Below, in pieces: positions 20,696 through 29,789 of a DNA stretch of 54,317 bases. The notes under the pieces were generated by a model. That model was not told the DNA's origin. It saw only the letters and a program-made list of their open reading frames with translations, and did no database searches. The position numbers and the translations under genes were made by a program. How positions within the stretch are numbered: the stretch's first letter is position 1; every line of letters begins with the position of its first letter. This stretch comes from Neisseria sp. (GTDB lineage: Bacteria; Pseudomonadota; Gammaproteobacteria; Burkholderiales; Neisseriaceae): positions 1-54,317 of the forward strand of contig NZ_JAUNHL010000017.1 in NCBI RefSeq assembly GCF_030523955.1. The letters run 5' to 3'.

Positions 20696-21595
20696 TTATT
20701 TCAAGCCATCCGGCACATCCGGTGCGGTTAAACGTTTGAGGCCGGTGCCGTTCAAATCGATTTCCTTGCCGAAACGCGGGCTGAAATTATTCCAATCGCT
20801 TACTGCGCGGCAGAGCGCGTCGCGGCTGTCGGCCACGAAATTCCACCAAATCAAAGTTGGGTGCGGCAGCGGTTCGCCGCCCAGCAGCATAATATGGGTG
20901 CCGGCTTCGGCGCTAAGGGTGAAGTTGCCTTCGTGCTGTTCGATAAACAGCAATTCGTCGGCTTCGGCTCGGATGCCGTCGGCGCTGGTAACGCTGCCGG
21001 CAATCACCAAAACGCCGTATTCCCAGCCTTGGTTGGCCGGAATATCTAAGGTTTTCGCGCTTTGGAATTGAATGTCTACGCCTACCAAGGGGCTGTATTG
21101 GGTGGTGGGGGCGGTGCGGCCGGCGAAGCTGCCGGTGGTCAGCACGTAGTCTGCGCCGTTTTCGCTCCATTGGGGCAATTCGGGATAATGCTCGAAATTC
21201 GGCTCGATTTCTTTATGGGTGGGCAGTGCAATCCACAATTGTACGGCGTGCAGACTTTTCATGCCTTCCGGCGTTTGTTCGGTGTGGGCGATGCCGCGGG
21301 TATCGCCGGTGCCGGCGGTCATCAGATTGACTTGTTTGGGGCGGATAAGCTGGCGGAAGCCCAAGCTGTCTTGATGCCATACTTCGCCTTCCAGCATCCA
21401 AGTAAAGGTTTGCAGGTTGGTATGCGGGTGCGAACCGACTTGCAGGCCGCGGGAGTCGGCGGAAAACTCGGCGGGGCCAGCATGGTCGAGAAAACACCAG
21501 GCACCGATGGTGCGGCGGGCACCTTGCGGCAACAGGCGGGCTACGGGAATGCCGCCTACGTCTTTGGTGTTGGCCGTAAGTTTGTGTGTAGTCAT
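20696..21595 (-). CDS. Pirin family protein (cupin)
   Basis: The 299-residue bicupin has the pirin metal ligands: H56 and H58 in 'VGSHPHTNLQTFTWMLEGEV', and H104 and E106 in 'TRGIAHTEQTPEG', matching human pirin His56/His58/His101/Glu103. Bacterial pirins are iron-binding cytoplasmic proteins, some with quercetin dioxygenase activity; the role here is not known. AGGAA lies before the ATG. It is monocistronic with its own terminator. Confidence 0.9.
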   Translation of the reverse strand: MTTHKLTANTKDVGGIPVARLLPQGARRTIGAWCFLDHAGPAEFSADSRGLQVGSHPHTNLQTFTWMLEGEVWHQDSLGFRQLIRPKQVNLMTAGTGDTRGIAHTEQTPEGMKSLHAVQLWIALPTHKEIEPNFEHYPELPQWSENGADYVLTTGSFAGRTAPTTQYSPLVGVDIQFQSAKTLDIPANQGWEYGVLVIAGSVTSADGIRAEADELLFIEQHEGNFTLSAEAGTHIMLLGGEPLPHPTLIWWNFVADSRDALCRAVSDWNNFSPRFGKEIDLNGTGLKRLTAPDVPDGLK

Positions 21596-21883
21596 TTGTG
21601 GTTCCTAACGGGAAATTAAGTATAGGCCGGATTATAGCAAGTTTTTTCAGACAGGCATGGGCGCCGGTGCCTCCCTTTATATATCATTGTTTTACGATGC
21701 AAATGGGTGGCAGGCTATTTCGGTGAAGGCAAATGCCTGTCTGAAAATTAGGTGGCGCCCTATGACAGAAATAATCGGCTTTCTGCTAATCATTTGTTTG
21801 TACATATTTTTTATGTTTTTCTAAGCCGGATAATATCTTCTCAGACAGGCATCGGTTGTTCACGGCAAGTGTGCTATGGCGTT
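21596..21883. other. 288-bp intergenic region with DUS copies
   Basis: There is no coding signal. It holds DUS at 21646-21657 and 21734-21745 and a one-mismatch copy near 21839-21850. The last lies beyond the end of the outer-membrane efflux gene and could help terminate it. Confidence 0.6.
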
Positions 21884-23368
21884 TTATTCGGCTTCGGCAA
21901 CACCGCCGCCGGCGGCTTTATACAGCGACACCAGGCCGGTGCGCAGGCGGGTGGTGCTGGCGGTAAGCTCGCTTTCGGTTTGCAGCAGGGTTTGTTCGGC
22001 CTGCAACACCGGCAGCTGGTTGGTTAAGCCGTTGCGCGCCCGGGCCTGGGCGTGGCGCAGTGCTTGTTGCTGCTGGGCGTAGCGCGCTTTGAGTTGGCGG
22101 TTTTGCTGCTGTTCGGAAGCGTAGCCGGCCAAAGCGTCGTCCACTTCCCGCCAGGCCGACAAAACGGTTTTTTGGTAGGCAATGGCGGCTTCCTGCTGTT
22201 CGAGTTTGCGCAATTCGACGGTGGTGCGCAGGCTGGCGCGGTTGAACACGGGCAGGCTGAGCACGGGGCCGATCTGCCAGTTGCGCGCTCCCCAGTCGGT
22301 GAAGTTGCCGCCGCTCACGCTTTGCAGGCCGGCGCCGGCGCTGAGGGTGATGCGCGGGTAGAGGTCGGCCACGGCCACGCCGATGTTGGCGGTGGCGGCG
22401 TGCAGCTTGGCTTCGGCGGCGCGGATGTCGGCGCGGCGGCGCAGGATTTCGGAAGATATGCCGAGGGTGAGGCCGGGCAGTGCGGCGTTATCGGCGGCGG
22501 GCGCGGCCAGCCGTTGGTTCAGGCTGCCGGGTTCGGTGTTCACCAAGATGCCGATTTGATTGATGAGGCTGCCTTCCTGCGCCTGCAATTGCGGCAGGGC
22601 GGCGCGCAAATCGGCCAGCCGGTTTTGGGCGGACAATACTTTATCTTGATCAATCAGGCCGTTGCGGTATTGGCTTTGCAGCAGGCCGGTTTGGCTTTCG
22701 GCTAGGCGGATTTGGTCGGCGGTTTGTTTTTGCTGCTGCTGCACTTGGCGCAGTTGGAAATAGGCTTTGGCTAACTCGGCCGACAGGGTCAAGTGCACGT
22801 CGCGTACGGTGGCGGCGGCCGCGGCGCTGTCGGCGGCGGCGGCTTCGTTCAGACGGCGTACCCGCCCCCACAAATCCAATTCCCACGAGGCGTCGAAACC
22901 TGCCTGATACAGCGAATAGGGTTGGCTCACCAATTTGGTCAACGATTCGTTGCCTAGGGCGTTAATCATACGGGTTTCGCTGCCGTATTCGCTCACGCGG
23001 CGGCGGCCGGCCTGTGCGCTGGCTTCCACCTGCGGCCCGCTTTGGGCGGCGGTGATGCCTTGGCGGGCGCGGCTTTGGGCAAAGCGCAGGGCGGCGGTTT
23101 GCAGGTCGGGGCTGCCAGCGAGCAGTTGTTCCTGCAAGCCGTTGAGGGTGCCGTCGCCGAACACCGTCCACCATTTTTCAGGCAGGCTTTGATTGCTGAT
23201 GTTTAGGGTGCGGGTTAAGGCGGGCGCGCTGCTGCCTTGGGTCGGCACGGCGGTGGCGGCGTTCGGGGCTTTGAAGTCGGGGCCGACGGCGCACGCGCCA
23301 AGCAATAGGGCGGTGCAGATGATATTCAAACGGGCAATTCGGGTAGTCGGTTTCATGGTTTTTCGCAT
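21884..23368 (-). CDS. TolC-type outer-membrane efflux lipoprotein (NodT/OprM family)
   Basis: The 494-residue protein carries a lipoprotein signal ending 'LLLGAC' (Cys about 26), then 'AVGPDFKAPN' and 'LPEKWWTVFGD', both typical of OprM/NodT-type channels. Two long repeats of helices follow ('LAKAYFQLRQVQQQQ', 'PVLSLPVFNRASLRTTVELRK'). It forms a trimeric outer-membrane duct for efflux. It starts two bases after the stop of the upstream permease and is the last gene of the efflux operon. A second ATG (23356) is possible. GC content is high. It contains a near AG-DUS (22858-22869). Confidence 0.9.
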   Translation of the reverse strand: MRKTMKPTTRIARLNIICTALLLGACAVGPDFKAPNAATAVPTQGSSAPALTRTLNISNQSLPEKWWTVFGDGTLNGLQEQLLAGSPDLQTAALRFAQSRARQGITAAQSGPQVEASAQAGRRRVSEYGSETRMINALGNESLTKLVSQPYSLYQAGFDASWELDLWGRVRRLNEAAAADSAAAAATVRDVHLTLSAELAKAYFQLRQVQQQQKQTADQIRLAESQTGLLQSQYRNGLIDQDKVLSAQNRLADLRAALPQLQAQEGSLINQIGILVNTEPGSLNQRLAAPAADNAALPGLTLGISSEILRRRADIRAAEAKLHAATANIGVAVADLYPRITLSAGAGLQSVSGGNFTDWGARNWQIGPVLSLPVFNRASLRTTVELRKLEQQEAAIAYQKTVLSAWREVDDALAGYASEQQQNRQLKARYAQQQQALRHAQARARNGLTNQLPVLQAEQTLLQTESELTASTTRLRTGLVSLYKAAGGGVAEAE

Positions 23369-23370
23369 AT

Positions 23371-24492
23371 TCAGTTCAAACGGTTACGGAACAGCCAGGC
23401 GGCCAGCGGCATGGACAGCACGGCGATGCAGAAGAGCGGCAGGAAGTTGTGGCTGATGTCGGCGAGCGACGCACCTTCCAGATAAATGCGGCGCACCATG
23501 TCGATGGCGAAGCGCAGCGGGTTGGCATAGGTGGCCGTCTGTAAAATATCGGGCATGTTTTCCACCGGCGTGGCGAGACCGGAAAGCAGCGTCATCGGCA
23601 TAATCAGCACGAAGGTGTAGAGCATGGCCTGCTGCATATTGAGCGACAGCGCGGAAATCGACAGCCCCACGCCCACCACGGCGATATTGAAGGCGGCCAG
23701 ACAGCCGTACAGCGTGAGCAGGTTGCCGGCGAACGGCACGCCGAACCAGAAGCGTATCAGCAGAAAAACCAAGGTGGACTGCATCAGTCCTACCGCCACC
23801 GAAGGCACGGCCTTGCCGAGCATAATCTGCGCCGGTGTGGCGGGGGTAACCAACAATTGGTCGAACGTGCCCTGCTCACGTTCGCGCGCCACCGAAAGCG
23901 CCGCCAGCATAATCACCTGCATCATGCTCAGCGAGGCAATCAGCGCGGGCATAATCGTCCAGCGTGATTCCTGATTGGGGTTGAACCACACGCGGCTCTG
24001 CACGGTAAGCGGCGCCGCTTGGGTATGGGGCAGCGTGGCATTGAATTCGCCCACCACCGAGCCGAACTGCGACAGCGCATTGCCGGCGGTGGTGGAATTG
24101 CGCCCGTCCACAATCGCCTGCACCGGCGCGCTTTGCCCCGCCGCGAGCCTGCTTTCGAAGTCGGCGGGAATGTGCAGCACCAGCAGCGCCTTGCCGTCGT
24201 TAATCAGCTCCGCGCCCTGCTGCGGGTTTTGCAGGTTGGCGATGCGGTGGAACGAGCCGGTGCCGTCCAGTTTGGCCAGCAGTTGGGTGGACATCGCGGC
24301 GCGGCTTTGGTCCAGCACCGCATAAGGCACGTCTTTCAAATCGTAGGTCGCCCCGTAGCCGAACAGCAGCCCCTGCATCAGCGCCGGCGCAATCAGAATC
24401 GCGCGGTTGGCCGGGTCTTTGAAAATCACCAGAAATTCTTTGTGGCACAGATTGAGAATCTGGCGCCAATAATCACGCAGGCGTTTCAGCAT
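23371..24492 (-). CDS. ABC-2 type efflux permease (second subunit)
   Basis: The 373-residue permease has an N-terminal membrane segment (FKDPANRAILIAPALMQGLLFGYGATYDL), a long periplasmic domain, and five C-terminal membrane segments with the ABC-2 signature 'REREQGTFDQLLVTPATPAQIMLGK'. AAGGAGCG lies just upstream; ATG at 24492 gives better spacing than the ATG at 24495. It follows the first permease by nine bases. Similar pairs are E. coli YbhR/YbhS and YhhJ. It should form a heterodimer with the first permease, driven by the twin-ATPase. Confidence 0.9.
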   Translation of the reverse strand: MLKRLRDYWRQILNLCHKEFLVIFKDPANRAILIAPALMQGLLFGYGATYDLKDVPYAVLDQSRAAMSTQLLAKLDGTGSFHRIANLQNPQQGAELINDGKALLVLHIPADFESRLAAGQSAPVQAIVDGRNSTTAGNALSQFGSVVGEFNATLPHTQAAPLTVQSRVWFNPNQESRWTIMPALIASLSMMQVIMLAALSVAREREQGTFDQLLVTPATPAQIMLGKAVPSVAVGLMQSTLVFLLIRFWFGVPFAGNLLTLYGCLAAFNIAVVGVGLSISALSLNMQQAMLYTFVLIMPMTLLSGLATPVENMPDILQTATYANPLRFAIDMVRRIYLEGASLADISHNFLPLFCIAVLSMPLAAWLFRNRLN

Positions 24493-24501
24493 CATCGCTC
24501 C

Positions 24502-25626
24502 TTAATCCAGGCGTTTGCGGGTAACGCGCACCGCCAGACCCAACAGCAGCACCGCATAAACGGCCAATACCGTGCCGTTTTTGATAATCGTCGGCCAGTG
24601 GTCACCCGCCAGAAACAGCGTTTTCACCAGTTCCATAAAATAAGTGGCGGGCAGCATATGGCCAACCACGTTGATGGCTCGGGGCACGTTGCGCAGGTCG
24701 AACATAAAGCCCGACAGCATCATAGCCGGCAGAAAACTGGCCAACAGCGCCACCTGGCTGGCGACAAACTGGTTTTTGGTGGCCGCCGAAATCAACAGCC
24801 CCAAGGCCAGCGACACCAGCATATACAGCATGCCGCTGCCCATCACCAGCCACAGCGAACCCTGTACCGGCACATGAAACAGAAAGCGCGCCGCGGCGAG
24901 GCACATCACCAGCCCCACCATGCCCACGCAGAAATAAGGCACGATTTTCGCCAGCAGGATTTCCACCGGATGCACGGGGGTCACGAACAGCGATTCCAGC
25001 GTGCCGCGCTCCCATTCGCGTGCCATCACCAGCGCGGTGAGGAACGCGCCCACCAAAGTCATAATCAGCACAATCAGGCCGGGTACCAGATACCAGGTGC
25101 TCGAATTGGCGGCGTTGAACCAGATGCGGTCGACCACCGTTACCCCGCCCGAGCCGCCGGCAAGCCCCTGTTTTTGCAGCCAGAGGTTGACCGCACCGTT
25201 AACATAAGCAAGCAAGGCCTGCGCGCGCGACTGGTCGCCGCCGTTGACCAAAAGCTGCACCTTCGCCGTGCCGGCCGAAAGCTGCGGTGCGAAATCGGGC
25301 GGGATATACAGCATACCGCCCGCCTGATGGCTGCTGATCAGTTCCTTCGCAGCCTGCTGCGAGGCGACTTGCTTCACGGTGATATACGGCGAGCCGTCGA
25401 CCGCCTCGATCATCTGCTGGCTGACGGCCGACGGGCTTTGCGACACCACCGCCAGCGGCACGTTTTTCACGTCCAGCGTGATGCCGTAGCCGAAAATCAG
25501 AATCAGCACCGCCGGCAGACCCAAGCCCACCATCAGGTTACTTTTGTCGCGCACCAGCTGGCGGAATTCTTTTTTAATCAGCGCGGATAAACGGCGCACC
25601 ATGCCGTGGAAGATAAACGGTGTCAT
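24502..25626 (-). CDS. ABC-2 type efflux permease (first subunit)
   Basis: The 374-residue permease opens with 'LSALIKKEFRQLVRDKSNLM' then a membrane helix, 'VGLGLPAVLILIFGYGITLDVKNV'. A periplasmic domain and five C-terminal helices follow, with 'MAREWERGTLESLFVTPVHPVEILLAK', the ABC-2 consensus. It resembles E. coli YbhS. It is separated from its ATPase gene by 443 bases of repeats, unusual for this operon. The start codon may alternatively be ATG at 25602. Confidence 0.9.
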   Translation of the reverse strand: MTPFIFHGMVRRLSALIKKEFRQLVRDKSNLMVGLGLPAVLILIFGYGITLDVKNVPLAVVSQSPSAVSQQMIEAVDGSPYITVKQVASQQAAKELISSHQAGGMLYIPPDFAPQLSAGTAKVQLLVNGGDQSRAQALLAYVNGAVNLWLQKQGLAGGSGGVTVVDRIWFNAANSSTWYLVPGLIVLIMTLVGAFLTALVMAREWERGTLESLFVTPVHPVEILLAKIVPYFCVGMVGLVMCLAAARFLFHVPVQGSLWLVMGSGMLYMLVSLALGLLISAATKNQFVASQVALLASFLPAMMLSGFMFDLRNVPRAINVVGHMLPATYFMELVKTLFLAGDHWPTIIKNGTVLAVYAVLLLGLAVRVTRKRLD

Positions 25627-26069
25627 GGGAAACTTTCCGTGGTTTTGTTTTTTCAGACAGGCATTCGATATCTTTTCAGACGGCCTTTGGTTTTTCAGAC
25701 AGGCATTTCAGGCTGCCTGAAAAGCTTGTTGCGGTTTCAGCAAACCATGCAAGCCTTGCGGCTTGCCGCCCTCTCCCTAACCCTCCCCCGCAGGGGAGGG
25801 GACGGCGCACTGTCGGGTTTGCGTTAACAGGCTGAAACAACCGTTTGGGTCTGCCTGTTATCTCTAAATCACACCTGTAATCTCACCCCCTCCCCCGTGG
25901 GGGAGGGCCGGGGAGAGGGCCTGCCTGAAATTCAGTTATGTTTTTTGCGGTAAAACATAATTCCGTACACGTTAAACACAGCTTATCGGCATCAAAACGC
26001 CCACCTTTCAGGCCGTCTGAATCATGTTGTGTTTGTTTTTCAGACAGGCATTTCAGGCTGCCTGAAACA
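25627..26069. repeat. Repeat-rich 443-bp spacer inside the efflux operon, with mixed DUS dialects
   Basis: It holds TG-type DUS (25649-25705 region and 26039-26050), AG-type DUS (TTCAGACGGCCT at 25675-25686; AGGCCGTCTGAA at 26010-26021), and two AGGCTGCCTGAA copies (25710-25721 and 26055-26066), the form I recall from Simonsiella. Two GC-rich arms (25769-25789 and 25899-25919: CCCTCTCCCTAACCCTCCCC and its near-complement) make a long hairpin of about 150 bp. No coding signal is seen. Confidence 0.8.
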
Positions 26070-27830
26070 TTACTGTTTCCGCTCCGCACGGGCTTTTTCA
26101 ACGATACCGATAAATGCCTGCTCCATATCCAGTCGCTGCGCATCGGTTTCGCCGGCCTGACGGCGCACTTCGGCGGGTGTGCCCAGCGCGAGGATTTTAC
26201 CGGCGTCCTGAATCACCATGCGGTCGCAGTATTCGGCCTCTTCCATAAAGTGGGTGGTGATCACAATGGTGGTGCCGCTTTGCGCCAGCGCGGTGATGCG
26301 TCGCCAAAATGCGCGGCGCGCCAGCGGGTCGGCGCCGCTGGTCGGCTCGTCGAGAAACAGGATTTCCGGCTCGTGCAGCAGGCCCACCGCCATCGCCAGC
26401 CGCTGCTTCAGGCCGCCGGCCAGCTCGCCCGCCCGCTTTTGCTCCCAGCCGCGCAGGTCGAGCTGGCGCAACACGGTTTCGCTGCGTTCGCGCAGGCGTT
26501 TACCGCGCAAGCCGTAGGCCTGGCCGAAAAAATGCAGGTTTTCCAGCACGCTCAAATTGCCGTAGAGCGCGAATTTCTGCGACACATAGCCGATGCGGCG
26601 GCGTGCGTCTGCGGCGGCGGTGCGCATGTCCAGCCCGGCCACTCTGGCTTCGCCGCTGCTGGCGGGCAGCAGGCCGCACAACATGCGGAAAGTGGTGGTT
26701 TTGCCCGCGCCGTTGGGGCCGAGCAGGCCGAAAATTTCGCCGTGCGCCACGTCGAAGGTGGTGTGGTCCACCGCCACGAAATCGCCGAAACGGCGCACCA
26801 AATCGTGGATGGCAATCGCGGGGGCGTCGTCGCGGGCAAGCGGTGCGCCGCTGTTTTCGATGGCGGACACATCGGCGCCGGCATCGTTTTCCTGCCGTGC
26901 GCGCAACAGCATCATAAAGCTGTCTTCCAAGCCCGCCGCCACCGGCGTCACGCGTTCGGGCGCCAACCCCAGGCTTGCCGGCACCTGCGTGCCGCGCACG
27001 ATAAAGTGCACCTGCCCGGCGTGAGGCACGGCGTCGATGACTTCGGCGGTGTTGTCGAGCAAGGCTGCCTGAACGGTGCGCGGCGGCACGTCGGGCGGCG
27101 GCGTGTAGCTGAAACAATGCCCTTCGGCCTGCCGGCGCAGGCTTTGCGGCGTGCCTTCGGCCAAGAGCTGCCCTTCGTGCATCACATACACTTGGGCGCA
27201 GCGTTCGGCTTCGTCCATATAGGCGGTGGCCAGCACCACCGACAGCGATTCTTCACCCACCAGTTGGGCGATGATTTCCCATAATTCGCGCCGCGATAGG
27301 GGGTCGACGCCCACCGTCGGCTCGTCGAGCAGCAGCAGGTCGGGCGAACGCACCAGCGTGCAGGCCAAACCGAGTTTCTGCTTCATGCCGCCTGAAAGTT
27401 TGCCGGCCGGCCGTTCGGTAAAACGCGCCAGATCGGTCATTTCCAGCAGGCGCGCAAAGCGTTCGCGGCGCACGTCCTGCGGCACGCCGTGCAGGTCGGC
27501 ATACAGGTCGAGGTTTTCCTGCACGCTCAAATCTTCATACAGGCCGAACTTCTGCGGCATATAGCTGATGCGGTTCTGGATTTCCTGCGGCGAAGCGGCG
27601 GCGTCCACTCCCAACACGGTGAGGCTGCCGCTGTCGGGCAGCAGCAGGCCGGCAATCAGACGCAGAAACGTGGTTTTGCCCGCGCCGTCCGGCCCCACCA
27701 GCGCGGTTACGGCGCCGTGCGGCACGGTCAGGCTGATGTCGCGCAAAGCCTGCGTGGTCTGCTTGGTTTCTTTGGTGTAGAAGCTGCGGCTGATGCCTTG
27801 CGCCTGCACCGCCCATGCGCCTGCGTCCAT
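26070..27830 (-). CDS. Twin-domain ABC efflux ATPase (YbhF-like)
   Basis: The 586-residue protein fuses two ABC ATPase domains. Walker A sites are GPDGAGKTT (about 46-54) and GPNGAGKTT (about 371-379), and Walker B sites 'LLLLDEPTVGVDPLSRR' and 'ILFLDEPTSGADPLARR'. The first signature is LSGGMKQKL and the second LAGGLKQRL, where Ser is replaced by Ala. It resembles E. coli YbhF (about 578 residues) and lacks the permease part of RbbA. ATG at 27830 has GGGAG seven bases upstream and overlaps the HlyD stop by one base (TGATG), implying coupled translation. Confidence 0.9.
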   Translation of the reverse strand: MDAGAWAVQAQGISRSFYTKETKQTTQALRDISLTVPHGAVTALVGPDGAGKTTFLRLIAGLLLPDSGSLTVLGVDAAASPQEIQNRISYMPQKFGLYEDLSVQENLDLYADLHGVPQDVRRERFARLLEMTDLARFTERPAGKLSGGMKQKLGLACTLVRSPDLLLLDEPTVGVDPLSRRELWEIIAQLVGEESLSVVLATAYMDEAERCAQVYVMHEGQLLAEGTPQSLRRQAEGHCFSYTPPPDVPPRTVQAALLDNTAEVIDAVPHAGQVHFIVRGTQVPASLGLAPERVTPVAAGLEDSFMMLLRARQENDAGADVSAIENSGAPLARDDAPAIAIHDLVRRFGDFVAVDHTTFDVAHGEIFGLLGPNGAGKTTTFRMLCGLLPASSGEARVAGLDMRTAAADARRRIGYVSQKFALYGNLSVLENLHFFGQAYGLRGKRLRERSETVLRQLDLRGWEQKRAGELAGGLKQRLAMAVGLLHEPEILFLDEPTSGADPLARRAFWRRITALAQSGTTIVITTHFMEEAEYCDRMVIQDAGKILALGTPAEVRRQAGETDAQRLDMEQAFIGIVEKARAERKQ

Positions 27831-28879
27831 CAATGCGCTCCCGAAGCGGCGCGGCTTTCAGACGGCCTGTTGCCGGCGCTCTGCTGCAAATCGATGTCCA
27901 CCGTGGCAGGCATGCCGGGGCGCAGACTGTCTTGCGGGTCGTCCACCAGTACGCGGATTTCATACACCAGATCGGTGCGCAAATCGGTGGTCTGTACGGT
28001 TTTCGGCGTAAATTCGGCCACCGACGAAATGTAGCCGATGCGGCCGGCAATGGGTTTGTCCGGCGCGCTGTCGGTGCGCACTTGCGCCTTCATGCCCGGG
28101 CGGATTTTGCCCAGCTGCGGCTCGTTGACATAAGCGCGCACCCATTTCGGCTCGGTCAGCGCCAGCGTATAGGCGGGGCGCTGCGGCGAAGCCATATCGC
28201 CCGGCTCCAGCAGGCGCGCGCGCACCACTGCGTTTTGCGGCGCTTTCAATTCCGACTGGTCGATGTTGTATTGCAACAGCGCCGCTTCGGCCTGTGCCGC
28301 CTTCAGCTGCGCCTCGGCGCGGGCGACATCTTCTTTACGCGTGCCGACGCGCATCAGCCGCAAACTCTCGCGGCTGGCCTCCAGCCTCGCCTGCGCCTCT
28401 TTATATTGCGCCCGGGCGGCATCCAAATCCTGCTTGCTGACCGCACCCTCGCTGTCGGCAGCCGTGTTCTGCAAACGGCGCAACTGCAACTGCGCCTGCT
28501 CGGCCTGCGCCTGCGCCGCTTTCATGTTGGCATCTGACTGGCGGATTTCTTCCGGCCGGTTGCCGTTGCGCAAGGCCGCCAAACTCTGCTTCAAGGCTTC
28601 GGCCTGCGCCTGTGCCTGCGCCAGCTTCAGTTTGTTATTTTGCGAATCCAGCACCGCCAACACTTGGCCGGCCTTCACATGATCGCCTTCATACACGCGC
28701 ATTTCCGCCACGCGGTCGCTGCCCTCGAAAGCGAGCGAAATCTGGCGGATATCGACATTGCCGTACAAAGTTAAATGATTTTCCGCATCGCCTGCCTGCC
28801 AATACGGCCGGCCAAACCACACGCCCGCCGCCACCAAAGCCAGCACGCCCAAGCCCAAAGCCGTTTTTTTGATATTCAT
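27830..28879 (-). CDS. HlyD/YbhG-type periplasmic adaptor of the efflux system
   Basis: The 349-residue protein has an N-terminal membrane anchor (residues 5-24), a lipoyl-like domain ('GNVDIRQISLAFEGSDRVAEM', 'DGDHVKAGQVLAVLD'-type start), a long Ala/Gln-rich coiled-coil hairpin (about 75-215), and a second lipoyl half ('LKAPQNAVVRARLLEPGDMA'). It should link the inner-membrane permease to the outer-membrane channel. It is the first gene of the operon, divergent from tetR. An intact AG-DUS (27857-27868) lies in its 3' end, a foreign dialect for this genome. Confidence 0.9.
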   Translation of the reverse strand: MNIKKTALGLGVLALVAAGVWFGRPYWQAGDAENHLTLYGNVDIRQISLAFEGSDRVAEMRVYEGDHVKAGQVLAVLDSQNNKLKLAQAQAQAEALKQSLAALRNGNRPEEIRQSDANMKAAQAQAEQAQLQLRRLQNTAADSEGAVSKQDLDAARAQYKEAQARLEASRESLRLMRVGTRKEDVARAEAQLKAAQAEAALLQYNIDQSELKAPQNAVVRARLLEPGDMASPQRPAYTLALTEPKWVRAYVNEPQLGKIRPGMKAQVRTDSAPDKPIAGRIGYISSVAEFTPKTVQTTDLRTDLVYEIRVLVDDPQDSLRPGMPATVDIDLQQSAGNRPSESRAASGAH

Positions 28880-28967
28880 TGCAAAACCTTTATCGATTGG
28901 ATGGGCGGAAACCCTTTGCAGATTTCCGCCTTGGTTGGAAACGGTATTTCACGATTTTTAAAATTGT

Positions 28968-29021
28968 AATTTGAATTTAAATTTAAAACAATGAAAATTT
29001 AAATTTGAATTTAAATTTTTG
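28968..29021. promoter_or_regulatory. Candidate operator for the TetR-type regulator
   Basis: AATTTGAATTTAAATTT occurs twice as a direct repeat, at 28968-28984 and 29002-29018, with a start-to-start distance of 34 bp. Each copy is nearly palindromic. The region lies between the divergent HlyD and TetR genes. The second copy abuts the likely TTGACT (-35, 29019-29024) of tetR, with TAAAAT as a -10 (29044-29049). Binding by the TetR protein is inferred. Confidence 0.6.
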
Positions 29022-29092
29022 ACTGAAATCAGGGAAAGCTTGTTAAAATAGCGCGGTCACACCGCCGATTAACCGCCCCGCACAACCCAACC

Positions 29093-29752
29093 ATGAACAT
29101 CACCGCAACCACCCGCCAAGCACGCAGCGACGGCGACCAAACCCGCGCCGCCATCATCGAAGCCGCCGGCATCCTGTTCGGCGAGCAAGGCTACGACCGC
29201 ACCACCGGCAAAGCCATCTGCGAGCGCGCGCAAGTGAATATGGCCGCCATCAACTACCACTTCGGCAGCCGCGACGGCCTCTATCTGGCCGTGCTTAAAG
29301 AATTCCACCAGCGCATGTTCAGCATCGACATGCTGCGCGAACTGCTCGACCGCGACTTACCGCCCGCCGAAAAACTGCGTATCCTCATCCGGCAGATTAC
29401 CGGCTACGTTACCGACCGCCAGCATTGGCCGATGCGCGTTTGGCTGCGCGAAGTCATCAACCCGTCCCCGCTGTGGCCGCAGATAGTGGAGGAAAACCTG
29501 CAACCCAAAGTCGATTTGGCCTTCGGGCTGATGTCCGAACTCACCGGCCTGCCCGCCGACAGCCCGGATTTGAAACCGCTGCTGCTCGGCACCATCGCCC
29601 CGTTTATAGCCTTGGTGGTCGTCAGCGGCTCGCCCGGCCATCCGTTGCAGGAATTGCAGCACAGCAACAGCGAACAACTCGCCGAACAGATCTGGCGTTT
29701 TATCATGGGCGGGTTGATGGCGGCGGGGAGTGTTGTTGCTGAGCAGAAATAA
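29093..29752 (+). CDS. TetR/CecR-like transcriptional regulator of the efflux operon
   Basis: The 219-residue protein has a TetR helix-turn-helix (about 15-65): 'RAAIIEAAGILFGEQGYDRTTGKAICERAQVNMAAINYHFGSRDGLY'-type sequence. The C-terminal part resembles the TetR_C_33/CecR class. In E. coli CecR (YbiH) controls ybhGFSR, which has the same architecture as the operon here. It is divergent from the HlyD gene and probably represses both directions. The ligand is unknown. The gene lacks an obvious Shine-Dalgarno. Confidence 0.88.
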   Translation: MNITATTRQARSDGDQTRAAIIEAAGILFGEQGYDRTTGKAICERAQVNMAAINYHFGSRDGLYLAVLKEFHQRMFSIDMLRELLDRDLPPAEKLRILIRQITGYVTDRQHWPMRVWLREVINPSPLWPQIVEENLQPKVDLAFGLMSELTGLPADSPDLKPLLLGTIAPFIALVVVSGSPGHPLQELQHSNSEQLAEQIWRFIMGGLMAAGSVVAEQK

Positions 29753-29755
29753 AAG

Positions 29756-29789
29756 AATGCCTGTCTGAAAATTTTTTCAGACAGGCATT
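29756..29789 (+). terminator. DUS inverted-pair terminator after tetR
   Basis: TGCCTGTCTGAA at 29758-29769 and complement at 29776-29787, six-base loop, followed by TTTTC. Confidence 0.85.

Noticed and set aside
24019-25590. A 523-codon open frame on the forward strand opposite the two permease genes
   Set aside because: His/Gln/Arg-rich translation with no domain; a typical shadow of GC-rich genes on the other strand.
25938-27284. A 448-codon open frame on the forward strand opposite the twin-ATPase gene
   Set aside because: Low-complexity antisense reading of a well-supported ATPase gene.
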